64,000 bases of DNA from Fodinibacter sp963695175 (lineage in GTDB: Bacteria > Actinomycetota > Actinomycetes > Actinomycetales > Dermatophilaceae), in contig CAVOGG010000004.1 of NCBI GenBank assembly GCA_963695175.1, positions 930,001 through 994,000 on the forward strand. The letters run 5' to 3'. The notes under the pieces are model-generated. The model was not told the DNA's origin. It saw only the letters and a list, made by a program, of their open reading frames with translations, and searched no databases. The translations under genes were made by a program, and so were the position numbers. Position 1 is the stretch's first letter. Every line of letters starts with the position of its first letter. This document shows positions 1-8,591 of this stretch, piece by piece.

Positions 1-1
1 C

Positions 2-1000
2 TTCCCCGACCTGCCCGACCTGTCCATCGAGACGGTGATGGCCGAACCGGCCGTGGCCACCCCGGTGCAGGTCTACGTCGGGCTCGACAGCGCCCCCACC
101 GTCCGGGAACGGGTCGACCTGGCCCTGGCGGAGATGGAGCGCACCGGCGCCTTCGACCGGTCGCTACTCGTGCTGGTCTCACCGACCGGCCTGGGCTACG
201 TCAACTACGTCGCCCTCGCGGCGGCCCAGTACCTGGCCCGCGGAGACATCGCCTCGGTGACGATGCAGTACTCGCGGCGGCCCTCCCCGCTGTCGCTCGG
301 ACGGGTGGGGCAGGCCCGCGAGCAGAACCGGCTGCTGTGGCTGCGCATCATCGAACGGCTCCGGCGCCGCGAGGGCCCCCGGCCACGGGTCGTCCTGTTC
401 GGCGAGAGCCTGGGCGCGCACACCAGCCAGGACGTCTTCCTGCACTGGGGCACCCTCGGCCTGCGGGCGCTCGGCATCGACCGGGCCCTGTGGATCGGCA
501 CCCCGTACGGCAGCGGGTGGATGCACGAGGTCACCGGCCCGGACCGCCTCGACGTCGACCGGGACAGCGTCGCCGTGGTGAACGACATCAGCCAGCTCCG
601 CGCGGTCACGCAGGAGCGGGGGTCGCTCCCGCCGTACGTCATGCTCAGCCACGACAACGACGGGGTCACCAAGTTCGGCCCCGACCTGTTGACGACCGCA
701 CCCGCCTGGCTCGGACCGCAGCGGCCGAGCACCGAGCACGTCGACGGGGCGAGCCCCCGCGGCATCCCGGGGCACCTGCGCTGGCGGCCGGTGACGACCT
801 TCTTCCAGACCCTGTTCGACGTCAAGAACGCGCAGGTGCCCGGCACCTACCAGGCGTCGGGCCACGACTACCGTCCCGACCTGCCCCGCTTCGTCAGCGA
901 GGTCTACGGCCTGCCCGCGTCCGAGGAGCAGCTGGCCCGGGTCGAGGCGGCGGTCCGGCACCGGGAAGAGGTCCGGTGGCAGGTGTTCCAGGAGGACTGA
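2..1000 (+). CDS. alpha/beta hydrolase, 5'-truncated (Abhydrolase_9-like)
   Basis: The reading frame is open from the left edge with no stop before the first internal ATG at 35, so the gene starts outside the window and only its last ~332 codons are seen. A GESLGAH segment carries the Ser nucleophile of the alpha/beta-hydrolase fold, and WIGTPYGSGW and later Asp/His-rich segments fit the PF10081-type hydrolase domain. In that family the missing N-terminal part is usually a membrane domain; this is known of the family and not visible here. Substrate unknown. It converges on the CPBP protease gene, and a long inverted repeat separates them. Confidence 0.75.
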   Translation, partial: FPDLPDLSIETVMAEPAVATPVQVYVGLDSAPTVRERVDLALAEMERTGAFDRSLLVLVSPTGLGYVNYVALAAAQYLARGDIASVTMQYSRRPSPLSLGRVGQAREQNRLLWLRIIERLRRREGPRPRVVLFGESLGAHTSQDVFLHWGTLGLRALGIDRALWIGTPYGSGWMHEVTGPDRLDVDRDSVAVVNDISQLRAVTQERGSLPPYVMLSHDNDGVTKFGPDLLTTAPAWLGPQRPSTEHVDGASPRGIPGHLRWRPVTTFFQTLFDVKNAQVPGTYQASGHDYRPDLPRFVSEVYGLPASEEQLARVEAAVRHREEVRWQVFQED

Positions 1001-1004
1001 GCGA

Positions 1005-1066
1005 GTCGAGTGAGCAGGACATGCCCGGGATCCGTGGCCGCTCCCAGCGTGTCCTGCTCACTCGAC
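1005..1066. terminator. 17-bp perfect inverted repeat between convergent genes
   Basis: The arms at 1005-1021 and 1050-1066 are perfectly complementary over 17 bp with a 28-nt loop. It starts 4 nt after the hydrolase stop and covers the stop codon of the minus-strand CPBP gene, so it can serve both. There is no T-tract. Confidence 0.7.
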
Positions 1067-1774
1067 GGGGGCTGGCCCCTCGGCAGACCACCGCCAGGCC
1101 AGCGCGGCGGCGACGACGCCCAGCCCGTTGGTCGCCCAGTGCAGCAGCCCGGGGGCGAGCAGGCTCCCGCTCACGTCACGCAGCACGCCGAACACGACAC
1201 CGGCCAGCGCCGTGAACGCCACCGTCCCGGCCACCTGACGCACGAGGTCGGCGCGCGGCACCCGACCGGACGGCGAGTTCTCACGGGCCCCGTCGATGGC
1301 GGGCAGGACGTGCCAGAACCCGAACAGCACTGCCGACGCGCCGGTCGCCCAGAGCGCACCGTAGGCGACGTCGAACAGCCCCCACAGCACGCCCCGGAAC
1401 GCGACCTCCTCGAAGACGACCGTCCCCAGCGGCACGACCAGGCCGGCACGCACGATCGTCGACCTCGCCCCGACCCGGTGCCTGGCGTCGCGGAACAGCC
1501 CACGCGTCGCCGGTAGTGCGAGGCCGACCGCGTACACCAGCGTCACGCCTGCCACCGCGGCACCACCCCACACCAGGCCCTGCACCACCGCCCCCGACCC
1601 GAGCCCAAGCTGCGCCCAGGAGAGGCCGGCCGCCCGCCCGACGAGCAGCAGCACGGCCGCGGCCACCGGCCCCGTGACGGGTTGCCAGCGGTCGGGGCCG
1701 ACGTGCACCCACACGTTCGCCCCGACCATCACGGCCAGGCACACGGCCAGGGCGACGAGCTGGCCGCTGTTCAC
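1058..1774 (-). CDS. CPBP-family intramembrane metalloprotease
   Basis: A 238-residue membrane protein with about seven hydrophobic segments. The three family motifs are present: EEVAFRG (catalytic Glu pair with Arg), FGFWHV (His) and HWATN (His/Asn) near the C-terminus. CPBP (Rce1/CAAX-type) proteases cleave within membranes; bacterial members often act in bacteriocin self-immunity or protein processing, and the target here is unknown. The GTG start overlaps the stop of the upstream kinase/oxidoreductase gene by 4 nt (GTGA), so the two are translationally coupled. Confidence 0.85.
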   Translation of the reverse strand: MNSGQLVALAVCLAVMVGANVWVHVGPDRWQPVTGPVAAAVLLLVGRAAGLSWAQLGLGSGAVVQGLVWGGAAVAGVTLVYAVGLALPATRGLFRDARHRVGARSTIVRAGLVVPLGTVVFEEVAFRGVLWGLFDVAYGALWATGASAVLFGFWHVLPAIDGARENSPSGRVPRADLVRQVAGTVAFTALAGVVFGVLRDVSGSLLAPGLLHWATNGLGVVAAALAWRWSAEGPAPVE

Positions 1775-3228
1775 GCGTTGAGCCCGGCCAGCGCGAGGAC
1801 CGCCTCCGGGCCGTCGAGGTCGCGGGTGCTGAGGAAGACCGTCGAGACGCCCAGCTCGGCGAGTGCGGCGTGCCGGTCGCGGTGCTCCGACACGGTGCCC
1901 GCATGGGCACGAGCCGCGAACGCCGGTGCGGCAGTGCGGCCCCGCAACCGCTCGACTCGCGCCCAGACGTCATCCCGGTCGCGTCCGACGACCGGCAGGT
2001 CGAGCACCGTGACGGCGACCTCGGACGGGTCACGGCCGACGTCGGCGCAGTGGCGCCGCAGCACGGAGACCTTGTGCCGCAGCACCTGTGGGTCCGACGT
2101 GGTCAGGTTGCACGCGTCACCGAGCTCGGCCGCGACCCGCAGGGTGCGCCGCTCGCCGTTGCCGCCCACGACCACCTGGATCGGCACGGTGGGCCGCGGG
2201 TAGCAGGTCGTCTCCGGCAGGAAGACCCCGTCAGCCGTGTGCGCCTTGGTGCCCGGCGCCCACAGGGCCCGCATCACCCGGATGCTGTACTCCAGCTCGT
2301 CGAGCCGCTCCGGGGCGGACGGGAAGGGCAGTGCGAAGGCCTCGTGCTCGCGCTCCCACCAGCCCGCGCCGATGCCGAGGAACGCCCGCCCGCCGGTGAG
2401 GGCGGACAGCGTGGCAGCGGCCTTCGCGGTGATCCCGGGCTGGCGGAACGTGACCGGGGTGCACAGCGTGCCGAGCCGCAGCCCGGTGCCGAGGCCGGCG
2501 ACGGCCCCGAGCGTCACCCATGGCTCGGGGATCGGGTCCCAGGCGCGGCCGACCTGGGGGATCTGGATCAGGTGGTCCATCACGGCCAGCCCGCCGAACC
2601 CGGCCTCGTCCGCGGCGAGGGCGACGCCGCGCAGCCAGGCCAGCGGGTCCTCGCCCCACGGGAAGCGGGAGACCTGCAGGACCACCTCGACGCCCGTGGA
2701 TGCCGTGCGCTCGCCGCCCGCTCGCGCCTCGCCGGGGCTGGGGGTGGGGGCAGCCGGGGTCGGGTCGGACGTGACGGGCAGGACCAGGTCCCATCCCTCG
2801 TCCGCGACCTCGTCGGCCACGGCACGGCGACGCGCCAGCTGCCCCACCAGAACCCGTGCGGGCAGGGGCCGGTCGCGTGCGGCGTTGCGACGGCGGCACT
2901 CCTCGTCGGGGGTCTCGAGGAGGACGAGCACCGCCGGCAGGCCGGCGGCCCGCGCTGCCGCCAGCCAGCCGCGGCGCCGGGCGACGTCGAACCCCAAGGT
3001 GTCGACCACGGTCGTCAGCCCGCGGCCCAGCCGCGCCGCGACGACCGCCTCGAGCACGGCGAACGCGTCGGCGGAGGCGTCCAGGTCGTGCGGCCCGCTC
3101 CCGACGACACCGCGCAGGGCGTCGGAGGAGACGACCTCCTCGGCGCGGTAGCCCTGCGCCGCCCAGGTCGACTTGCCCGACCCGGAGGCGCCCACCAGCA
3201 CGACGAGCGCCGGGTCGGGGAGCGACAT
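1771..3228 (-). CDS. P-loop kinase / F420-dependent LLM-class oxidoreductase fusion
   Basis: A 485-residue protein with two enzyme domains. Residues ~1-150 are a zeta-toxin/AAA-type kinase fold: Walker A GASGSGKST at ~13-21, then a VVDTLGF strand. A Pro/Ala/Gly-rich linker (~153-177) leads to a luciferase-like monooxygenase domain (~178-485) with the F420-type signatures FLGIGAGWWEREHEAF and PIQVVVGGNGERRTLR. No frameshift or stop separates the parts, so this is a true fusion. Substrates of both halves are unknown. The start is apparently leaderless: a CAGACT box sits 6 nt before ATG. The stop overlaps the start of the CPBP protease gene. Confidence 0.85.
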   Translation of the reverse strand: MSLPDPALVVLVGASGSGKSTWAAQGYRAEEVVSSDALRGVVGSGPHDLDASADAFAVLEAVVAARLGRGLTTVVDTLGFDVARRRGWLAAARAAGLPAVLVLLETPDEECRRRNAARDRPLPARVLVGQLARRRAVADEVADEGWDLVLPVTSDPTPAAPTPSPGEARAGGERTASTGVEVVLQVSRFPWGEDPLAWLRGVALAADEAGFGGLAVMDHLIQIPQVGRAWDPIPEPWVTLGAVAGLGTGLRLGTLCTPVTFRQPGITAKAAATLSALTGGRAFLGIGAGWWEREHEAFALPFPSAPERLDELEYSIRVMRALWAPGTKAHTADGVFLPETTCYPRPTVPIQVVVGGNGERRTLRVAAELGDACNLTTSDPQVLRHKVSVLRRHCADVGRDPSEVAVTVLDLPVVGRDRDDVWARVERLRGRTAAPAFAARAHAGTVSEHRDRHAALAELGVSTVFLSTRDLDGPEAVLALAGLNA

Positions 3229-3234
3229 GCGGGC

Positions 3235-3240
3235 AGTCTG
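3235..3240 (-). promoter_or_regulatory. candidate -10 box of a leaderless transcript
   Basis: On the minus strand CAGACT is followed by 6 nt and then the ATG of the kinase/oxidoreductase gene, the spacing expected if transcription starts at the start codon. No clear -35 box. Confidence 0.4.
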
Positions 3241-3264
3241 CCCGATCCCGGTGACCTACCCGCA

Positions 3265-3294
3265 GATCGGCGACGAGCGGTCGTGTCGCCGATC
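3265..3294 (-). terminator. hairpin downstream of the sigma-factor gene
   Basis: Perfect 10-bp arms (3265-3274 and 3285-3294) around a 10-nt loop, 7 nt past the stop of the minus-strand sigma gene. No T-tract. Confidence 0.55.
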
Positions 3295-3301
3295 CGCGCG
3301 A

Positions 3302-4126
3302 TCAGGCGGCGGAGTCGTGCGTGCTCATCTGGTCGTCGGCCGTCAGCTCGTACCGCAGCCGGTCCACGATGCCGCGCAGGATGCGCGAGACCTGCATCTG
3401 GCTGACGCCGATCTGCTCGCCGATCTCACCCTGGGTCAGCTCGTCGACGTAGCGCAGGCGGAGCACCAGGCGCTGCCGCTCGGTGAGGCGCGCCACGGAC
3501 TGCCGCAGGGCGTCGCGGGTCTCGATGGTGCCCGCGTGGCTCGACGTGATGAGCACGTAGTCGGCCAGGTTGGTGCCGGCGCTGGTGGGTGCGTCCAGGG
3601 ACACGGCGTGGTAGCCGGCGGAACAGCCACGCGCCTCGTCGACCTCGGCGGCGGAGACGCCGAGGACGCGGGCGAGCTCGGCGTCCTCGGGGTTGCGGCT
3701 GAGCACGTGGCGCAGTCGCTCCTCCTCGACCGCCAGGCCGGCCCGCAGCTCCTGGATGCGACGGGGCGGGCGCACGGCCCAGCCGTGGTCACGGAACCAG
3801 CGCTTGAGCTCGCCGGAGATGGTCGGGTGCGCGAAGGCGGCGAAGCCGGGGCCGGCGCCGGGCCGGTAGCGGTTGACCGCCTTGACCAGGGCGATGCGTG
3901 CCACCTGGAGCAGGTCGTCGGTCTCGACGCCGCGGCCGCTGTACCGCATCGCGAGGCCGTCGGCGAGCGGCAGCATCTGCAGCACGATGCGCTCGACCAG
4001 CTCGGCACGGCGGGTGGGGTCGGTCTCGTCGGCCAGGTCAGCGGCGAGGGCGTCGACCTCGTGGTCGAGGTCCTGCTGGTGCGTCGCGTGGTCGTCGTGG
4101 GTCGGGTAGAGGGTCGTGGGTGCCAT
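3302..4126 (-). CDS. SigB/SigF/SigG-family RNA polymerase sigma factor
   Basis: A 274-residue group 3 sigma factor. Region 2 holds SGRGVETDDLLQVARIALVKAV followed by the FAAFAHPTISGELKRWFRD block typical of SigF/SigB proteins; region 3 follows, and region 4 ends with an HTH containing LTQGEIGEQIGVSQMQVSR. Such factors direct general stress or stationary-phase transcription and are normally held by an anti-sigma factor, but no RsbW/RsbV partner is adjacent. ATG at 4126 is preferred over an in-frame start at 4204 because an AAGGACGAG ribosome-binding site precedes it. Stress genes (catalase, hemerythrin) lie nearby; whether they are targets is unknown. Confidence 0.9.
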   Translation of the reverse strand: MAPTTLYPTHDDHATHQQDLDHEVDALAADLADETDPTRRAELVERIVLQMLPLADGLAMRYSGRGVETDDLLQVARIALVKAVNRYRPGAGPGFAAFAHPTISGELKRWFRDHGWAVRPPRRIQELRAGLAVEEERLRHVLSRNPEDAELARVLGVSAAEVDEARGCSAGYHAVSLDAPTSAGTNLADYVLITSSHAGTIETRDALRQSVARLTERQRLVLRLRYVDELTQGEIGEQIGVSQMQVSRILRGIVDRLRYELTADDQMSTHDSAA

Positions 4127-4276
4127 GAATCTCGTCCTTGCTGGAGAGGGTTTGGCACCGCTGTTGGACCAATGTGTCCCGAGGAAGACGACTGGTTGGA
4201 TCAACCCGGAGAACCAGAATCTCTCACGCGGATGACACTGATGGGGGTTTAGCGCCCGACCAAACGTTGCGTTGGC

Positions 4277-4320
4277 GGCTCGAACCGACTGCTCCGGGGT
4301 CGGAGCAGTCGGTTCGAGCC
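4277..4320. terminator. 19-bp perfect hairpin between katE and the sigma gene
   Basis: Arms 4277-4295 and 4302-4320 are perfect complements over 19 bp with a 6-nt loop, the strongest stem in the window. It lies 26 nt past the stop of the minus-strand catalase and upstream of the sigma gene, so it most likely ends the catalase transcript. No T-tract. Confidence 0.75.
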
Positions 4321-4345
4321 GGGGGTGTCGGCCACCGCCCGCGGG

Positions 4346-6544
4346 TCACCGGGTCGGGGTGAACCGGTCCCAGGCCCGGTGCTGCGCCAGCCCCTCGACG
4401 ACACCACGTGCCACCGCCGAGGCGTCGCCGATGACCACCCCGGAGGCGTCGTCCGAGAGGCTCAGTGCCGCAGCCGTCTTCGTGCTTCCGAGCACACCGA
4501 TGCCCTTGCCGTGGCGGAAGGCCTCGTCGACGAGCAGGCTGAGCCGGGGGTCGACCGCTGCTGTGGCGGCGAGACCGGTCGGAGCACCCGGCGCGGGCGG
4601 CACCAGCGCCGTGACGACCACCGCGTCGAACTCCACGGAGCGGGTGGTCAGCAGGGTGCGGTCCGCCGGCACGTCCCGGTCGGCCCAGACCGGGCCGCCG
4701 ATGGGGGCGACGAGAAGGGGGGTGAGCCCGGCGGCCCGCAGCTCCTCGCGCAGGCCCGTGACGGCATCCGCGTCCGAGGTGGAGTCGACGACGATGCCCA
4801 CCGTGCGCCCCTCGATCGGCCAGCTGCCACCCAGCTGCGACAGTGCGGGGCTCGGCGTCACGTCATCGACGGCCACCGCCGGGTCCGGGGCCGGCATCCC
4901 GAGGCCCGCGGCGACATCGGCGGCCAGCTCCCCGTCGACCTGAGCCAGGGCGAGAAGCTGCCGCTGGCGGATCGTCTCGTCGAAGCACTTGCCGAGCTCG
5001 AACGTGTAGGACTGCACGATGTGGTCCTGCTCGACGGGAGTCATGCTGAGCCAGAACAGCCGGGCCTGGCTGAAGTGGTCGTCGAACGACGCGGAGAGCT
5101 CGCGCACCCTGGCGCCGGCCGCCACCGCCTGGGGCACGTCGAGGAAGGCGCCCTCGGCGTCACCCGCGACGAACGGGCAGCCTCCGTCGAGCGAGTTGGG
5201 GCGGTACGGCGCGACACCTCCGTGGACCGCAGTCTGGTGCATGCCGTCGCGCAGCATGTCGTTCACCGGGGCGTGCGGCCGGTTGATCGGGAGCTGGTTG
5301 AAGTTCGGGCCGCCGAGCCGGGTCAGCTGGGTGTCGACGTAGGAGAACAACCGCACCTGGAGCAGCGGGTCGTCGGTGACGTCGATGCCGGGCACGAGGT
5401 TGCCGACGTGGAAGGCGACCTGCTCGGACTCGGCGAAGAAGTTCGTCGGCGTGCCGGTCAGGGTCAGCAGCCCGAGCGGCTGCACGGGGGCGAGCTCCTC
5501 GGGCACCAGCTTGGTGGGGTCGAGCAGGTCGATGCCTTCGAAGGTCTGCTCCGCGGTGTCCTCGAAGGCCTGGATGCCGAGCTCCCACTGCGGGTGGGCG
5601 CCGGACTCGATGGCGTCGTAGAGGTCACGACGGTGGAAGTCGGGGTCGGTGCCACCGAGCAGCTGGGCCTCCTCCCAGGTCAGCGAGTGCACGCCGAGCC
5701 GCGGCTTCCAGTGGAACTTGACCAGGGTCGTGTCGCCCGCCGCGTTCACGAGGCGGAAGGTGTGGACGCCGAAGCCCTCCATGTGCCGGTACGAGCGAGG
5801 GATCGCGCGGTCGGACATCGCCCAGATCGTGTGGTGCTGGGCCTCGGTGTGCAGCGAGACGAAGTCCCAGAAGGTGTCGTGCGCCGACTGGGCCTGCGGG
5901 ATCTCGCGGTCGGGGTGCGGCTTCACGGCGTGGACGACGTCGGGGAACTTGATGCCGTCCTGCACGAAGAAGACCGGGATGTTGTTGCCCACCAGGTCGA
6001 AGTTGCCCTGCGCGGTGTAGAACTTCGTCGCGAACCCTCGGGTGTCGCGCACCGTGTCGGCCGAGCCGCGTGACCCGGCGACGGTCGAGAACCGCACGAA
6101 CACCGGTGTCTCGACATCCTTCTCGAGGAACGCGGCCGAGGTGAGGTCCGAGGCGGTGCCGTAACCGACGAAGGTGCCGTGCGCGCCGGCGCCGCGGGCG
6201 TGCACGACCCGCTCGGGGATGCGTTCGTGGTCGAAGTGGGTGATCTTCTCGCGCAGGTGGTGGTCCTGCAGGAGGGTCGGCCCCCGCGACCCGGCGCGCA
6301 GTGAGTGGTCCGTGTCGCGCAGCCGCGCGCCGGTGGACGTCGTGAGGAAGGCGCCCTGCTGGCCCATGTCGGTGGGGACCGTGCCCAGGTCGGCACCGGT
6401 GGGGGAGACGGTGGCGGGCGACTGCTGCTCGGGCTTCGGGGGCAACGGCTCGCGCGGCGTCGTCGGCTCCTCGAGGGAGACCGGCTCGGCGGCGGGCGCG
6501 CCGGGGGGCGGAGGGGTGGCCTGGTCCTTCGACGATGGGCTCAT
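4346..6544 (-). CDS. katE: large-subunit catalase (HPII type) with C-terminal DJ-1/PfpI-like domain
   Basis: A 732-residue clade 2 haem catalase. The distal His lies in VVHARGAGAHG (~114), the distal Asn in VGNNIPVFFVQDG (~186), and the proximal Tyr in RLFSYVDTQLTRLGG (~400). The ~160-residue C-terminus (GRTVGIVVDSTSDADAV onwards) is the flavodoxin/DJ-1-like domain that separates HPII catalases from small-subunit ones. The N-terminal ~60 residues are Pro/Glu-rich and probably flexible. It converts H2O2 to water and oxygen in the cytoplasm. The start at 6544 is the first ATG that keeps the expected N-terminus; its ribosome-binding site is weak. Divergent from the SRPBCC gene across 144 nt. Confidence 0.93.
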   Translation of the reverse strand: MSPSSKDQATPPPPGAPAAEPVSLEEPTTPREPLPPKPEQQSPATVSPTGADLGTVPTDMGQQGAFLTTSTGARLRDTDHSLRAGSRGPTLLQDHHLREKITHFDHERIPERVVHARGAGAHGTFVGYGTASDLTSAAFLEKDVETPVFVRFSTVAGSRGSADTVRDTRGFATKFYTAQGNFDLVGNNIPVFFVQDGIKFPDVVHAVKPHPDREIPQAQSAHDTFWDFVSLHTEAQHHTIWAMSDRAIPRSYRHMEGFGVHTFRLVNAAGDTTLVKFHWKPRLGVHSLTWEEAQLLGGTDPDFHRRDLYDAIESGAHPQWELGIQAFEDTAEQTFEGIDLLDPTKLVPEELAPVQPLGLLTLTGTPTNFFAESEQVAFHVGNLVPGIDVTDDPLLQVRLFSYVDTQLTRLGGPNFNQLPINRPHAPVNDMLRDGMHQTAVHGGVAPYRPNSLDGGCPFVAGDAEGAFLDVPQAVAAGARVRELSASFDDHFSQARLFWLSMTPVEQDHIVQSYTFELGKCFDETIRQRQLLALAQVDGELAADVAAGLGMPAPDPAVAVDDVTPSPALSQLGGSWPIEGRTVGIVVDSTSDADAVTGLREELRAAGLTPLLVAPIGGPVWADRDVPADRTLLTTRSVEFDAVVVTALVPPAPGAPTGLAATAAVDPRLSLLVDEAFRHGKGIGVLGSTKTAAALSLSDDASGVVIGDASAVARGVVEGLAQHRAWDRFTPTR

Positions 6545-6688
6545 GGCCGACGCCCTACCCGGGCCGGCCGAGGTCCATGCGCCGAGTGGGCCCGGGTTTG
6601 CCGTGCGGACCTCGCGGGTAGGCGAGCGGTCCCGAAGCCCGAGCCGCGGCATCCCTGCGACGCCCACCGACCCACGGAGGAGGACGTC

Positions 6689-7177
6689 ATGTCCGACCAC
6701 CCCGCCCAGTCACGACCCACGGTGAGCCGGCCGGTCGCCGCTCCCCCCGAGGCGGTGTGGGCCGTCCTCGCCGACGGGTGGCAGTACGGCACCTGGGTCG
6801 TCGGAGCCTCGCGCGTTCGGGCCGTCGACCCAGGGTGGCCGCAGGCCGGCGCCCGGCTGCACCACAGCTTCGGCCCGTGGCCGGCCGTGATCTCGGATGC
6901 CACCGTGTCCAACGAGGCCGAGGCACCACGCCACCTGTTACTCACCGCCAGGAGCTGGCCGGTCGGGGAGGCTCGGGTCGAGATCCAGATCGTGCCCGAG
7001 GGCCCGGACGGCTGCACCGTGTCGATCGCCGAGGACGCGATCACCGGCCCCGGGCGCATCGTGCCGATGCCGGTGCGGCAGGCCTTGGTCCTGCCCCGCA
7101 ACCGGGAGGCGCTACGCCGGCTGGCGTTCATCGCCGAGGGTCGGCACCGCGAGTGGCTCGCCGGTGGCGAGGACTGA
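6689..7177 (+). CDS. SRPBCC (START-like) family protein
   Basis: A 162-residue polyketide-cyclase/START-like protein. The N-terminal VSRPVAAPPEAVWAVLADG segment is the usual first strand and helix of the fold, and a C-terminal helix rich in Arg closes the cavity. Such proteins bind hydrophobic ligands; no ligand or reaction can be deduced here. ATG at 6689 follows a strong GGAGGAGG ribosome-binding site. The next gene, a hemerythrin, follows after 100 nt on the same strand. Confidence 0.8.
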   Translation: MSDHPAQSRPTVSRPVAAPPEAVWAVLADGWQYGTWVVGASRVRAVDPGWPQAGARLHHSFGPWPAVISDATVSNEAEAPRHLLLTARSWPVGEARVEIQIVPEGPDGCTVSIAEDAITGPGRIVPMPVRQALVLPRNREALRRLAFIAEGRHREWLAGGED

Positions 7178-7277
7178 GGTCCGGCCGCCCTGTTTGGGTG
7201 AAGGGGCGTCGGGTAGGTCGACAGGGACGCCACGGCCGGTGCGCCCTGCGCCTGCCGACCCATATCGAGGAGTCGAC

Positions 7278-7775
7278 ATGTCCCAGGACGCGATCGTGAT
7301 GCTGAAGGCCGACCACAAGGAGGTTCGCGGGCTGTTCCGCGAGTTCCAGAAGGCCTCGACCACCCCGGCCCGCAAGGGCAAGCTCGTCGAGAAGATCATC
7401 GAGCTGCTCACCGTGCACACCTACATCGAGAACGAGGTCATGTACCCCCAGGTGCGGGCCCTGCTGCCCGACCTCGAGGACGACGTGCTCGAGTCGTACG
7501 AGGAGCACCACGTCGCCGACCTGCTCGTGATGGAGCTCGTGCCGATGACGTGGAAGGACGAGCGCTTCGTGGCCAAGGCCACCGTGCTCATCGAGAACGT
7601 CGAGCACCACATCGAGGAGGAGGAGCAGGACTGGTTCCCGAAGGTGCGCGAGGGCCTGACCCGCACCCAGCTGCGCGAGATCGGCGCGGAGCTGGCGGCG
7701 GCCAAGGAGAAGGCGCCGCGCCGCCCGGAGCAGCCGAGCGCCCTCAAGAAGACCCTCGACGCGGTCATCGCCTGA
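7278..7775 (+). CDS. hemerythrin HHE cation-binding protein
   Basis: A 165-residue helical protein with the di-iron ligand pattern of bacterial hemerythrins: His in LKADHKEVR (~13), HTYIENEV (His and Glu), EEHHVAD, and EHHIEEEEQDWF. This predicts a cytosolic oxygen-, nitric-oxide- or redox-sensing or scavenging protein; the exact role is not known. The C-terminal ~30 residues are Lys/Pro/Ala-rich. CGAGGAG precedes the ATG. It is followed after 4 nt by a DUF2231 membrane protein, so the two are probably co-transcribed. Confidence 0.88.
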   Translation: MSQDAIVMLKADHKEVRGLFREFQKASTTPARKGKLVEKIIELLTVHTYIENEVMYPQVRALLPDLEDDVLESYEEHHVADLLVMELVPMTWKDERFVAKATVLIENVEHHIEEEEQDWFPKVREGLTRTQLREIGAELAAAKEKAPRRPEQPSALKKTLDAVIA

Positions 7776-7779
7776 GCGG

Positions 7780-8421
7780 ATGGCCACCACCTCACGACTC
7801 GTCACCGCCACCCAGCGACTGGAGCGCAGCCCGTCGCTCGACCGGCTCCGGTCCTTCTACGGGGTGCTCGCGGCCCCGCTCGACCGCTGGGCGGGGAGTG
7901 AGCTGCTGCGCTCCGGGGCGATCGGGCACGCCCTGCACCCGATGCTCACCGACCTCCCACTCGGCTTCTGGACGGCGGCCACGGCGCTCGACCTGCGCGG
8001 CCGACCCGAGGACCGCGGGGCGAGCCGGTGGCTGGTCGGAGCCGGCCTGGCGGCGTCAGGTCCGGCTGCGCTGACCGGGTTGGCCGAGTGGGCTCCCGCG
8101 GGGGCCGAGGCCCAGCGGGTGGGGGCGCTGCACGGCGCCCTCAACGCCGCGGCATCCGGGATGTACCTGACCTCGTTCATGGCCCGCTCGCGTCGGCGGC
8201 ACACCCTCGGGGTGGTGACCGCGCTCGCGGGTGCGGCGCTGACCGGCGCCTCCGGCTACCTCGGCGGCCACCTGACCACCGCTCGCAAGGTCGGCAGCCG
8301 CGACGAGGCGTTCGCCGGCGACACGGTCGGGCCGCCGGACGGCGCCGGGCCCCGGCACGCGGCGCCGGTCGCACCGACCGACCCGCTCGACCCGCTCGTC
8401 GGCCCCGGCGCCCTCACCTGA
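7780..8421 (+). CDS. DUF2231 membrane protein
   Basis: A 213-residue protein with about four membrane segments. The family hallmark HALHPMLTDLPLGFW is at ~48-62, and the last helix is followed by GYLGGHL. DUF2231 domains often accompany Rieske or other redox proteins, but no Rieske domain is fused here; the C-terminal ~45 residues are a Pro/Gly/Asp-rich tail. It probably forms a two-gene unit with the hemerythrin. Function unknown; the His residues in both motifs could bind haem or metal, which is inference only. Confidence 0.8.
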   Translation: MATTSRLVTATQRLERSPSLDRLRSFYGVLAAPLDRWAGSELLRSGAIGHALHPMLTDLPLGFWTAATALDLRGRPEDRGASRWLVGAGLAASGPAALTGLAEWAPAGAEAQRVGALHGALNAAASGMYLTSFMARSRRRHTLGVVTALAGAALTGASGYLGGHLTTARKVGSRDEAFAGDTVGPPDGAGPRHAAPVAPTDPLDPLVGPGALT

Positions 8422-8522
8422 CCGACCCGATCGAGCCGGATGCCGGCCGCCCCGGAGCCGGCTCGGAGAACCCTGAGAACGACCTGGACGCGGGTCTTGC
8501 CCGGCGGCGGTCGGGTGTGTAA

Positions 8523-8570
8523 CAGTGCCCTGCGTCCAGGTGGTCCAAGGAACGGCCGACCAGGGCACTG
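8523..8570. repeat. 10-bp inverted repeat before the hybrid kinase gene
   Basis: CAGTGCCCTG at 8523-8532 is matched perfectly by its complement at 8561-8570, with a 28-nt spacer, 21 nt before the GTG start. A TTGCCC/TAACAG pair with an 18-nt spacer lies just upstream and could be a promoter, so the repeat would be an operator or leader hairpin. Confidence 0.35.
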
Positions 8571-8591
8571 ATGTTTCTCGGGAGTCGCGTC

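Noticed and set aside
8422..8591. Dual-hexaloop ANTAR target RNA in the leader of the hybrid kinase
   Set aside because: No two consecutive stems with 6-nt loops and the A1/G4 pattern could be drawn; only one long-spacer repeat is present.
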